A DNA stretch of 50,671 bases, taken from assembly GCA_964433975.1 (NCBI GenBank), contig CAYSSS010000004.1:1-50671 (forward strand), read 5' to 3'. The notes under the pieces were generated by a model. That model saw only the letters and a list, made by a program, of their open reading frames with translations, was not told the origin of the DNA and did not search any database. Every line of letters begins with the position of its first letter. Within the stretch, counting starts at the first letter, position 1. This document shows positions 41,433 to 47,941 of the stretch, one piece after another. The position numbers and the translations under genes were made by a program. This DNA is from 2-01-FULL-45-10 sp964433975 (GTDB lineage Bacteria > Omnitrophota > Gorgyraeia > 2-01-FULL-45-10).

Positions 41433-42175
41433 AAGCAATAGGTGTTATACCGGCACGTTGGGGATCAACGAGATTTGAAGGTAAGGTTCTGGCCGATCTT
41501 TTGGGTAAGCCGGTAGTCCAGCATGTATGGGAGAGCGCCAAGAAGGCCAAGGCGCTCGATGACCTTGTGGTTGCGTGCGATGACGAGAGGATAATGAAGG
41601 TGGTAGAGGGGTTCGGCGGGAAGGCGGTATATACATCCGTTGATCAGCCTTCAGGTACCGACAGGCTGGCCGAAGTAGTTAATCCCATGGATGTCAAGAT
41701 AGTTGTCAATATCCAGGGGGATGAGCCGCTTGTAAAACCCATAATGATAGACAACCTTGTGATGGCCCTTGAAGACGAGAAGATCGCGCAGATGGCCACC
41801 ATGGTAAAGAGAATAGAGGATGACGCCGAGCTCACAAATTCCAATGTAGTCAAAGCCGTATTTGATAAGAACGGGTATGCCATATATTTTTCAAGATATG
41901 CTATACCCTACAACAGGACCAATACGACGGATAAAGAGAAGAAGCCGGTATACTACAAACACATAGGTATGTATGCCTTTACGAAAGATTTCCTCTTTAC
42001 TTTTAGGAACCTGCCGAAATCTTCCCTGGAGAGCGCAGAGAAGCTTGAGCAATTGAGAGTCCTCGAATACGGCTATAAGATAAAAGTTGTCGAGACTAAG
42101 TTTGATACTATAGGGGTCGATACGCACGATGATCTTATGAGAGTGAAAGAGATGATGCTTTCGGAGAGGCAGTAA
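41429..42175 (+). CDS. kdsB: CMP-Kdo synthetase KdsB
   Basis: Activates Kdo with CTP, giving the donor for WaaA. The 248 residues begin IGVIPARWGSTRFEGKVLADL, the nucleotide-binding signature, then VVACDDERI near residue 47, PSGTDRLAEV near 76, VVNIQGDEPLVKP near 90 and YYKHIGMYAFTKDFL near 175. Length and motifs are standard. It overlaps the kinase (ATGA) and lies 7 bases before kdsA. Confidence 0.95.
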   Translation: MKAIGVIPARWGSTRFEGKVLADLLGKPVVQHVWESAKKAKALDDLVVACDDERIMKVVEGFGGKAVYTSVDQPSGTDRLAEVVNPMDVKIVVNIQGDEPLVKPIMIDNLVMALEDEKIAQMATMVKRIEDDAELTNSNVVKAVFDKNGYAIYFSRYAIPYNRTNTTDKEKKPVYYKHIGMYAFTKDFLFTFRNLPKSSLESAEKLEQLRVLEYGYKIKVVETKFDTIGVDTHDDLMRVKEMMLSERQ

Positions 42176-42182
42176 AAATACT

Positions 42183-43019
42183 ATGCCAGCGACAAGAGAG
42201 GTCAGAATAGGAAGCGTCAAGTTAGGGGCCGATAATCCTTTCGTGCTTATAGCCGGGCCGTGCTCGATAGAGTCCGAGCAGAGCGCCTTGCGCCACGCCA
42301 GGGCTTTGAAGGATATCACCAGGCGCCTTGGCGTCTCATTCGTTTATAAGGCGAGTTATGACAAGGCCAACCGCACCTCAATAGATTCTTTTCGCGGCCC
42401 GGGGCTAAAGAAGGGCCTTAAGATATTGAAGAGTATAAGAGAGAAGCTGGGCATCCCGGTACTATCGGATGTCCACTGTAAGAAAGATGTGAGAGAGGCC
42501 GCCAAAGTACTCGATATGATCCAGATACCCGCCTTCCTCTCAAGGCAGACCGATCTTATCGTTGCCGCCGCGGAGACGGGTAAGGCAGTGAACGTAAAGA
42601 AAGGGCAATTCCTGGCGCCCTGGGATATGCGCCACATAATCAAGAAGATAGAGGCATCTGGAAATAAGAATATAGTGCTTACCGAGAGAGGCACCAGCTT
42701 CGGTTACAATAATCTCGTGAGCGATTTCAGGTCCGTTCTTATCATGAAGGACCTCGGTTATCCGGTCGTATACGATGCTACCCATTCCGTGCAGATGCCC
42801 GGAGGCCTGGGTGACAGGTCAGGCGGAGAAAAACGTTTTATTCCATATCTTTCCATGGCGGCTGTTGCCTGCGGCGTCAACGGGATTTTCGTGGAAGTTC
42901 ACGAGGATCCGGAAAAGGCGTTGAGCGACGGGCCGAACATGATCAAGCTGGATGAGCTGGAAGCCATGTTGATGAAATTAAAGAGGGTAGAGAGGGCCTG
43001 CCAAACGTCCGGCAGGTAA
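42183..43019 (+). CDS. kdsA: Kdo-8-phosphate synthase KdsA
   Basis: Condenses arabinose-5-phosphate and phosphoenolpyruvate. The 278 residues contain VLIAGPCSIESEQSALRHA near residue 20, YKASYDKANRTSIDSFRGPG near 52, LSDVH near 95, IPAFLSRQTDLI near 116, LTERGTSFGYNNLVSDFR near 160 and YDATHSVQMPGG near 188. The Cys in AGPCSIES aligns with the metal-binding Cys of Aquifex-type enzymes, where E. coli has Asn, so this is predicted to be the metal-dependent class. Neighbours kdsB, kdsD and kdsC complete the pathway. Confidence 0.95.
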   Translation: MPATREVRIGSVKLGADNPFVLIAGPCSIESEQSALRHARALKDITRRLGVSFVYKASYDKANRTSIDSFRGPGLKKGLKILKSIREKLGIPVLSDVHCKKDVREAAKVLDMIQIPAFLSRQTDLIVAAAETGKAVNVKKGQFLAPWDMRHIIKKIEASGNKNIVLTERGTSFGYNNLVSDFRSVLIMKDLGYPVVYDATHSVQMPGGLGDRSGGEKRFIPYLSMAAVACGVNGIFVEVHEDPEKALSDGPNMIKLDELEAMLMKLKRVERACQTSGR

Positions 43020-43030
43020 ATGGTGTAGCG

Positions 43031-43990
43031 ATGTCCTTAGAGACAGCAAAGAGAGTTTTACGGATCGAGCGGGACGCTCTCTCCAGCCTGATAAAGAGGA
43101 TAGACTCGAATTTCGGGAGAGCGGTAAACGCCATCTATAATATAAAGGGAAGAGTCGTAGTTACCGGCATGGGTAAACCCGGTTTTATCGCGCAGAAGAT
43201 ATCGGCCACGCTCTCTTCTACCGGAACACCATCTCTATATCTGCATCCCGCAGAGGCTTTACACGGGGACCTCGGCAGGGTTACAAAAGACGACCTTATA
43301 CTCGCTCTTTCCAACAGCGGCGAGACGGAAGAGGTGGTGAAGTTACTGCCCATAGTTAGAAAGATCGGGGCTAAGCTTATGGCCATGGTAGGGAATAGAT
43401 ACTCAACCCTGGCCAGGAACGCGGATTACATAATAAACACGTCGGTGAAAAGAGAGGCGTGTTCGCTAGGTCTTGCTCCGACGACTTCAACGACCGCGAT
43501 GCTGGCGATGGGAGATGCCCTCGCCGTGGCATTATTGGACAAAAAGGGCTTTAAGGCCAAGGACTTTGCTCTCTTTCATCCGGGCGGCATACTCGGGAAG
43601 CGCCTGATACTGAGAGTGGAAGATATAATGAGAAAAGGCAGGGACAGCCCCATAGTGAATGAAGGTTTTACGGTTAAGAAGGTGCTGCTTGCGATAACGA
43701 AGGCGCGCGCAGGAAGCGCCAGCGTTGTGAACGCCAAGGGGAAACTCACAGGCATATTTACGGACGGTGACTTAAGGCGCCATCTGGAGTCAGAGCCGGA
43801 CCTGATAAATAAAAGAGTTAAATATTTCATGACCAAAAACCCTACTACCATAAAGAAGGAGAGATTGGCCGCGGAGGCTTTCGACATACTCCGTTCGAAA
43901 AAGATAGACGAGATACCGGTGGTCGACGACCGGAAGAGGCCCGTCGGTCTACTTGATGTACAGGATCTATTGAAGGCGGGGCTCGTATGA
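43031..43990 (+). CDS. kdsD: Arabinose-5-phosphate isomerase KdsD
   Basis: Makes arabinose-5-phosphate from ribulose-5-phosphate for KdsA. The 319 residues hold an SIS domain (VVTGMGKPGFIAQKISATLSST near residue 38, in parts; HPAEALHGDLG near 75; ALSNSGETEEVVKLLP near 95; LAPTTSTTAMLAMGDALAV near 149; FHPGGILGKRL near 184) followed by two CBS motifs at about 200-319 (DIMRKG and YFMTKNP). This SIS-CBS architecture is that of KdsD/KpsF/GutQ. It overlaps kdsC (ATGA). Confidence 0.94.
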   Translation: MSLETAKRVLRIERDALSSLIKRIDSNFGRAVNAIYNIKGRVVVTGMGKPGFIAQKISATLSSTGTPSLYLHPAEALHGDLGRVTKDDLILALSNSGETEEVVKLLPIVRKIGAKLMAMVGNRYSTLARNADYIINTSVKREACSLGLAPTTSTTAMLAMGDALAVALLDKKGFKAKDFALFHPGGILGKRLILRVEDIMRKGRDSPIVNEGFTVKKVLLAITKARAGSASVVNAKGKLTGIFTDGDLRRHLESEPDLINKRVKYFMTKNPTTIKKERLAAEAFDILRSKKIDEIPVVDDRKRPVGLLDVQDLLKAGLV

Positions 43991-44517
43991 TAAGCAGCGA
44001 GACAGTAGAAAGAGCCCGGCGCGTAAAATTGCTGATAACGGATATCGACGGCGTTATGACCGATGGGCGTATCGTCTACAGCGTTTACGGAGATGAACTG
44101 AAATTCTTCGACGTGACTGACGGGTTCGGAATATCGCTTCTACATAGAGTCGGCATAAAGACGGTGATAATCACCGCAAAGAAGTCACGCATTGTAAAGC
44201 TTCGCGCCAGGGATCTGAAAGTCGCAAAGGCCTATGCGGGTTTTATTGATAAGCGCATTCCTTTTGAAGATGTGCTTAAACGTTTCAAGATTCCTGAGGA
44301 CGAGATCTGTTTCATAGGCGATGACCTGATAGATATACCTATCCTGAATAGAGTCGGGTTCGCAGTCTCGGTCCCGAACGGTATGGAAGAAGTCAAGCTG
44401 ATAGCCCACCATGTCACCGCCAAACCCGGCGGCCGCGGGGCTGTGCGCGAGATCTGCGAGCTCATCCTCAAGTCCCAGAACAAATGGGACGAAGCAACTT
44501 CCAGATACTTCAAGTAA
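43987..44517 (+). CDS. kdsC: Kdo-8-phosphate phosphatase KdsC
   Basis: HAD-superfamily enzyme releasing Kdo from Kdo-8-phosphate. In 176 residues: LLITDIDGVMTDGRIVYS near residue 15 (catalytic Asp pair), FFDVTDGFGISLLHRVGIKT, VIITAKKS near 59, and CFIGDDLIDIPILNRVG near 105, then PGGRGAVREICELIL. It has no cap domain, as usual for the C0 tetramer class. It ends the long envelope operon; a 656-base non-coding island follows. Confidence 0.94.
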   Translation: MISSETVERARRVKLLITDIDGVMTDGRIVYSVYGDELKFFDVTDGFGISLLHRVGIKTVIITAKKSRIVKLRARDLKVAKAYAGFIDKRIPFEDVLKRFKIPEDEICFIGDDLIDIPILNRVGFAVSVPNGMEEVKLIAHHVTAKPGGRGAVREICELILKSQNKWDEATSRYFK

Positions 44518-44543
44518 TACCCCTTAATTAATATTTTACTCCA

Positions 44544-44730
44544 GGCAGGCATCGACCTCGCGGGGCGTGCCTTTCGCGGACATAAATTTGGATTGGGCAT
44601 CCAAATTTATTCGGACAAAATTTGATAAAATTTTAACTTCTTTCAGGAATTTAAAATTTTTTCTGTATCGCCATGAGGTATCAAATTTTTTAACGCCGCT
44701 TCAGGCACCACCCCGCGAGGTCTGCCTGCC
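44544..44730 (+). repeat. Structured palindromic repeat, copy C (187 bp)
   Basis: Same plan and orientation as copy A. The closing stem pairs GGCAGGC (44544) with GCCTGCC (44724) and GACCTCGCGGGG (44554-44565) with CCCCGCGAGGTC (44711-44722). Inside are GCCTTTCGCGG against CCGCTTCAGGC, a perfect ATAAATTTGGAT/ATCCAAATTTAT hairpin with loop TGGGC, an ACAAAATTTGATA stem with one mismatch, and an AAAATTTTAA hairpin with the CTTCTTTCAGG loop shared with copy A. Confidence 0.85.
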
Positions 44731-44807
44731 ATAACCTCTATGGAAGCGGGCCACCGGGTATTCCGCCTGCGCCTGTCAGCGCTACAGGGCTTTGTGAGCG
44801 GCCATTA

Positions 44808-44988
44808 GAAATTTTTTGGCACATTGTATATGGCTAGTCGGTGTGCAAGGATTTACGTTGAGCGAATGCAGGAACTGACCGACCAACGCCCATACCGATA
44901 CAGGAACACCTTGAAACTGTATGGGCTTAAGGGAGGGAATTCCTGCAAATTCGCGAAACGTAAACCGCAGCACACGGCAAAAAATTTC
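44808..44988. other. 181-nt imperfect foldback (candidate structured RNA or element)
   Basis: Five blocks pair in nested order: 44808-44820 with 44976-44988 (12 of 13), 44841-44846 with 44970-44975 (GTGTGC/GCACAC), 44852-44859 with 44957-44964 (TTTACGTT), 44862-44873 with 44940-44954 (GCGAATGCAGGAA, small bulge) and 44889-44895 with 44919-44925 (CCCATAC). A 20-base bulge (44821-44840) lies on one side only. The long rod with a one-sided bulge recalls 6S-type RNAs or a hairpin element, but I cannot assign it. A 74-codon frame across it looks random. Confidence 0.65.
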
Positions 44989-45134
44989 GCATATACTCGC
45001 TTGGAGAAATCCCCGAGCGAACCAAATGCGGAATTTCCATACCGGTGAGCGAGGGAAATTTCAGGCCGCGAACAAAGACCTGGAGTGATGGCAGGGGGAT
45101 GTCAGTGCACACTTTGGCGGCCTCCGCAACAATC

Positions 45135-45163
45135 TTGACAAGCATACAGTAGTATTATATAGT
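45135..45163 (+). promoter_or_regulatory. Promoter of the lpxL-lptCA-lptB unit
   Basis: TTGACA (45135-45140) and TATAGT (45158-45163), 17 bases apart, give a strong sigma-70 match. The next start codon is ATG 45174, only about 4 bases after the expected start of transcription, and no ribosome-binding site precedes it. Confidence 0.85.
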
Positions 45164-45173
45164 TATATGGCAT

Positions 45174-46067
45174 ATGAAGTATAAATACAGGAGGTACTTC
45201 CTCTATTACCTCGGAAGAGCTGCCGCATTTTTAGTATATCTGCTGCCCACTAGGGTAGCTTCAGCGATTGCCGCGTTTTTTGGCAGGTGCGCTTTTTATA
45301 TTCTTCCCGAATATAGAGATATAGCGATAGATAACCTTACTCACGCATTCGGCAGTGAAAAGAGCCCGGGCCAGATCAGGCGCATTGCCGGAAAAGTATT
45401 TGAAAACCTCGGCAGGAACGCGGCCGAGCTGATAAATTTTCCCAAGATAAATAAGGAAAATATAGACCGTTTTATAAAGATAGAAGGCATCGACGTCGTC
45501 GACGGTTCTTTCGCAAGGGGCAAAGGTACGATAATACTTGCATCCCACTTTGGTAACTGGGAGCTTCTCGGCCTGACATTTCGCGTTAAAGGTTATCCGG
45601 GTTCAACCATAGGCAGGAAGATATATTTCTATAAGTACGACAATTGGTTGAATAGCCTGAGGAGAGAACAGGATATCAATGTTATATACCGCGATGAATC
45701 CCCCAGAAAGATGCTGAAAGTATTAAAAGAGAACAAGATACTCGGCATAGTCGCAGATCAGGATGTTGATTCCGTAGAAAGCGTCTTTGTGAATTTTTTC
45801 GGACGGCCGGCCTTTACACCGGTAGGACCGGTTGTGCTGGCGCGTGCAACCGGAGCGAGCCTTGTGCCGACTTTTGTTATACGAGAGGGCGGCCACCACC
45901 GTTTTATAATAGAAAAACCGATAGAATTGGTCGATACCGGAAACAAAGAGGCCGATATAGTGACCAACACCCAGAGATGGTCGGATGTTATAGAATCTTA
46001 TATCAGGAAGTATCCAGAGCAGTGGGTCTGGATACACAAGAGATGGAAGACAAAGAAAGTCAATTGA
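45174..46067 (+). CDS. LpxL/HtrB-type lipid A acyltransferase
   Basis: Transfers an acyl chain from acyl-ACP to the lipid A precursor at the inner membrane. The 297 residues have an N-terminal membrane segment (about 10-32), LASHFGNWELLGL near residue 122 with the HxxxxE catalytic pair, GIVADQDVDSVESVFVNFFGRP near 189 (in parts) and EQWVWIHKRWK at the end. It is a paralogue of the N-terminal half of the 30372 fusion. The start lies next to a strong promoter, so the mRNA may be nearly leaderless. The stop shares bases with the lptCA TTG. Confidence 0.9.
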   Translation: MKYKYRRYFLYYLGRAAAFLVYLLPTRVASAIAAFFGRCAFYILPEYRDIAIDNLTHAFGSEKSPGQIRRIAGKVFENLGRNAAELINFPKINKENIDRFIKIEGIDVVDGSFARGKGTIILASHFGNWELLGLTFRVKGYPGSTIGRKIYFYKYDNWLNSLRREQDINVIYRDESPRKMLKVLKENKILGIVADQDVDSVESVFVNFFGRPAFTPVGPVVLARATGASLVPTFVIREGGHHRFIIEKPIELVDTGNKEADIVTNTQRWSDVIESYIRKYPEQWVWIHKRWKTKKVN

Positions 46068-46879
46068 GATCTAATAGGTACTTTACATATATATTTCTGA
46101 TGATGGCGCTCATCGTAACGGGCTGCGGAAAGAAAGAGCCGCCGAAGGTCGATCCCGTAACGACCGTTGAGCCTAAGGGGAGAGATCAGGCCAAGAAAGA
46201 GCAGTCTGAAAGCATTGAACACAATGTTCTGTCGTTCAATCTCGAGGGCATGACCGAAAAAGGCGAGAAGAAGTGGGAGGTGATAGGCAGGACGGCCAAA
46301 TCGATATCGGAGAACGAGATCAAGCTCGAAGATATAGTCGCAAAGACCTATGGTAGCGAAGAGGCCGTAATTACGGCCGACGAAGGGGTCTATGATAAAT
46401 CAAAGAATAATGTCAGGCTCCAGAAGAACGTTGTGGCGACTATTGAAAACGCGGGTTCGACATTGAAGGAGCAGATGGGTTTCTCGCCGCTCCCGGAAGG
46501 CTCGGCAAAGAGCGGTGGCGCCAAGGATGCGGCGTCGAAGCCTAAAGAGAAGAAAAGAATAGTGATAACATGCGACGGCGAGGTTGAATTCGACTATGCC
46601 AAGAATCTGGCGTACTTTAAGGATAATGTAAAGGTCAAGAGCGCCGACGGCGATATAGACGCTGACAAGATAACCGTCAACCTGGATCCCGGCACAAAGA
46701 AGATAAACGATATAGTAGCGGAGGGCCATGTGAAGATAACCCAGCGTGATAATGTCGCTTACGGCGATAATGCGAAATACAATGAAGCGGAGAAGAAGGT
46801 TTCTATAAGCGGAAACCCTAAGATAATTATCGCCCAGGAGGGCGATAGCGTAATAGAGGACGCTTTCCCGGGGAGATGA
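46064..46879 (+). CDS. LptC-LptA fusion lipoprotein
   Basis: A predicted 271-residue periplasmic LPS-transport protein. TTG 46064, overlapping the previous stop as TTGA, gives a good lipoprotein signal (MRSNRYFTYIFLMMALIVTGC); ATG 46043 is an alternative with an acidic start. After the lipid-bearing Cys and a charged linker comes an LptC-like beta domain (LSFNLEGMTEKGEKKWEVIGRTA; ITADEGVYDKSKNNVRLQKN), a low-complexity linker rich in Gly, Ala and Lys, then an LptA/OstA domain (ITCDGEVEFDYAKNLAYFKD; DIDADKITVNLDPGT; AYGDNAKYNEAEKKVSISG). LptB follows at once. One chain would thus bridge the inner-membrane complex and the periplasmic LptA filament. Confidence 0.8.
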   Translation: MRSNRYFTYIFLMMALIVTGCGKKEPPKVDPVTTVEPKGRDQAKKEQSESIEHNVLSFNLEGMTEKGEKKWEVIGRTAKSISENEIKLEDIVAKTYGSEEAVITADEGVYDKSKNNVRLQKNVVATIENAGSTLKEQMGFSPLPEGSAKSGGAKDAASKPKEKKRIVITCDGEVEFDYAKNLAYFKDNVKVKSADGDIDADKITVNLDPGTKKINDIVAEGHVKITQRDNVAYGDNAKYNEAEKKVSISGNPKIIIAQEGDSVIEDAFPGR

Positions 46880-46880
46880 T

Positions 46881-47603
46881 ATGCATCTATTAGAGACGAC
46901 CGGCTTGATGAAGACTTACGGCAAGAGGTGTGTGGTAGATAGCGTGGATATTAATGTCAAGAGAGGAGAAGTCGTAGGGCTTTTGGGTCCGAACGGAGCC
47001 GGCAAGACTACCACCTTTTATATGATCACGGGCCTTATAGCTCCCGATAGTGGTAGGATAATCTTTGACAGGCAGGATATAACCGGTATGCCGATGCATA
47101 TGCGCGCGCGCTCAGGTATCGGGTATCTCTCCCAGGAGCCTTCGATATTTCGGAAGCTTACGGTCGAGGAGAATATAATGGCGGTTCTCGAGACGCTGGA
47201 CTTTTCGCCTCGTGAACGCAAGAGAAGATGCGATGAGCTGTTGAACGAGCTCAAGACAACGCACCTCAGGAAGAATATGGCATATACTCTTTCAGGAGGG
47301 GAGAAGAGGCGCGTGGAGATAACCAGGGCGCTCGTCACAAATCCGATGTTTATATTACTGGATGAGCCCTTCAGCGGGATAGACCCGATAGCTGTCGGCG
47401 AATGCCAGGAGATAATAAAAGAGCTGCGGAATAAAGGATTGGGCATACTGCTAACGGATCACAACGTGAGGGAGACCCTGACCATATGCGACCGCTCCTA
47501 TCTCATGGCGGGAGGCAGGATTCTCATATCCGGGCCGAAAGAAGAGCTGATCTCGGATCCCAAGGCCAGGGAGATATATCTCGGTGAAAAATTTTCTATG
47601 TAA
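46881..47603 (+). CDS. lptB: LPS export ABC transporter ATPase LptB
   Basis: Cytoplasmic ATPase that drives LPS extraction from the inner membrane with LptFG. The 240 residues carry Walker A GPNGAGKTTT near 36, the Q-loop in LSQEPSIFRKLTVEENI, the signature LSGGEKRRVEITRAL near 137, Walker B FILLDEPFSGIDP near 157 and the H-loop LTDHNVRE near 192. All are typical of LptB. Its last codons and stop merge with a 40-bp tandem repeat, so the C-terminal GEKFSM may be partly repeat-derived. lptF and lptG are not in the window. Confidence 0.95.
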   Translation: MHLLETTGLMKTYGKRCVVDSVDINVKRGEVVGLLGPNGAGKTTTFYMITGLIAPDSGRIIFDRQDITGMPMHMRARSGIGYLSQEPSIFRKLTVEENIMAVLETLDFSPRERKRRCDELLNELKTTHLRKNMAYTLSGGEKRRVEITRALVTNPMFILLDEPFSGIDPIAVGECQEIIKELRNKGLGILLTDHNVRETLTICDRSYLMAGGRILISGPKEELISDPKAREIYLGEKFSM

Positions 47604-47682
47604 TGCGTGCGGAAAATTCCACGAAGTGAAATTTTTAATATGATGCGTACGGAAAATTCCACGAAGCGAAATTTTCAATGTG
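47603..47682. repeat. 40-bp direct repeat (two copies) with internal hairpins
   Basis: Units at 47603-47642 and 47643-47682 match except at a few bases; each contains AAAATTCCAC...GTGAAATTTT (or GCGAAATTTT), a weak hairpin. The end of lptB (GGTGAAAAATTTTCTATG) resembles the unit tail, suggesting a third, degenerate copy inside the gene. Confidence 0.8.
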
Positions 47683-47720
47683 ACCATATTCAATGTTGTT
47701 GTGAGGTATTGAATATGGTC
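47682..47720. terminator. 13-bp perfect hairpin downstream of lptB
   Basis: GACCATATTCAAT (47682-47694) pairs exactly with ATTGAATATGGTC (47708-47720) around a 13-base loop. It may protect or end the lptB transcript; there is no T-run, so termination is only a possibility. Confidence 0.55.
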
Positions 47721-47792
47721 ATTACAAGGACGAAGTCCGAAGCAATCTCAAAAAACGAGATTGCTTTAGTCGCTTCGCTCCTTCGCAATGAC
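47718..47792. repeat. Dispersed-type palindromic repeat (GTCATT...AATGAC)
   Basis: Ends GTCATT and AATGAC are complementary, and AAGCAATCTC (47740-47749) pairs exactly with GAGATTGCTT (47757-47766) at the tip. The sequence, with CGCTTCGCTCCTTCGCAATGAC, resembles intergenic palindromes that are scattered through many bacterial genomes. Confidence 0.75.
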
Positions 47793-47812
47793 GGTTAGTG
47801 CCATTTGTTATA

Positions 47813-47841
47813 TTGCGGTGATATAGGTTTTGTGATATAAT
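47813..47841 (+). promoter_or_regulatory. Promoter of tig, extended -10
   Basis: TTGCGG (47813-47818) and TATAAT (47836-47841) are 17 bases apart, and TGA directly before the -10 makes an extended form. It should serve tig and perhaps clpP, with a leader of about 95 bases. Confidence 0.82.
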
Positions 47842-47867
47842 TACGACTTCCAAAAATTAGGAGAGAG

Positions 47868-47903
47868 ATGAACCCCGTTACACCTTTTAAAATTAGTCGT
47901 TAG
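47868..47903 (+). promoter_or_regulatory. Leader micro-ORF / hairpin upstream of tig
   Basis: ATG 47868, behind an AGGAGAG site, opens an 11-residue frame MNPVTPFKISR ending at TAG 47903. The same bases can form a weak hairpin (ACCCC...CAC with GTG...GGGGT, about 47872-47914). Either could tune tig translation; neither is proven. Confidence 0.35.
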
Positions 47904-47941
47904 TGTGGTGGGGTATAATATTTGAGCTGGAGGTGTACTGG

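Noticed and set aside
44824..45048. 74-codon + strand reading frame in the island before the second lpxL
   Set aside because: It runs through both arms of the 181-nt foldback; no RBS precedes it and the sequence looks random.
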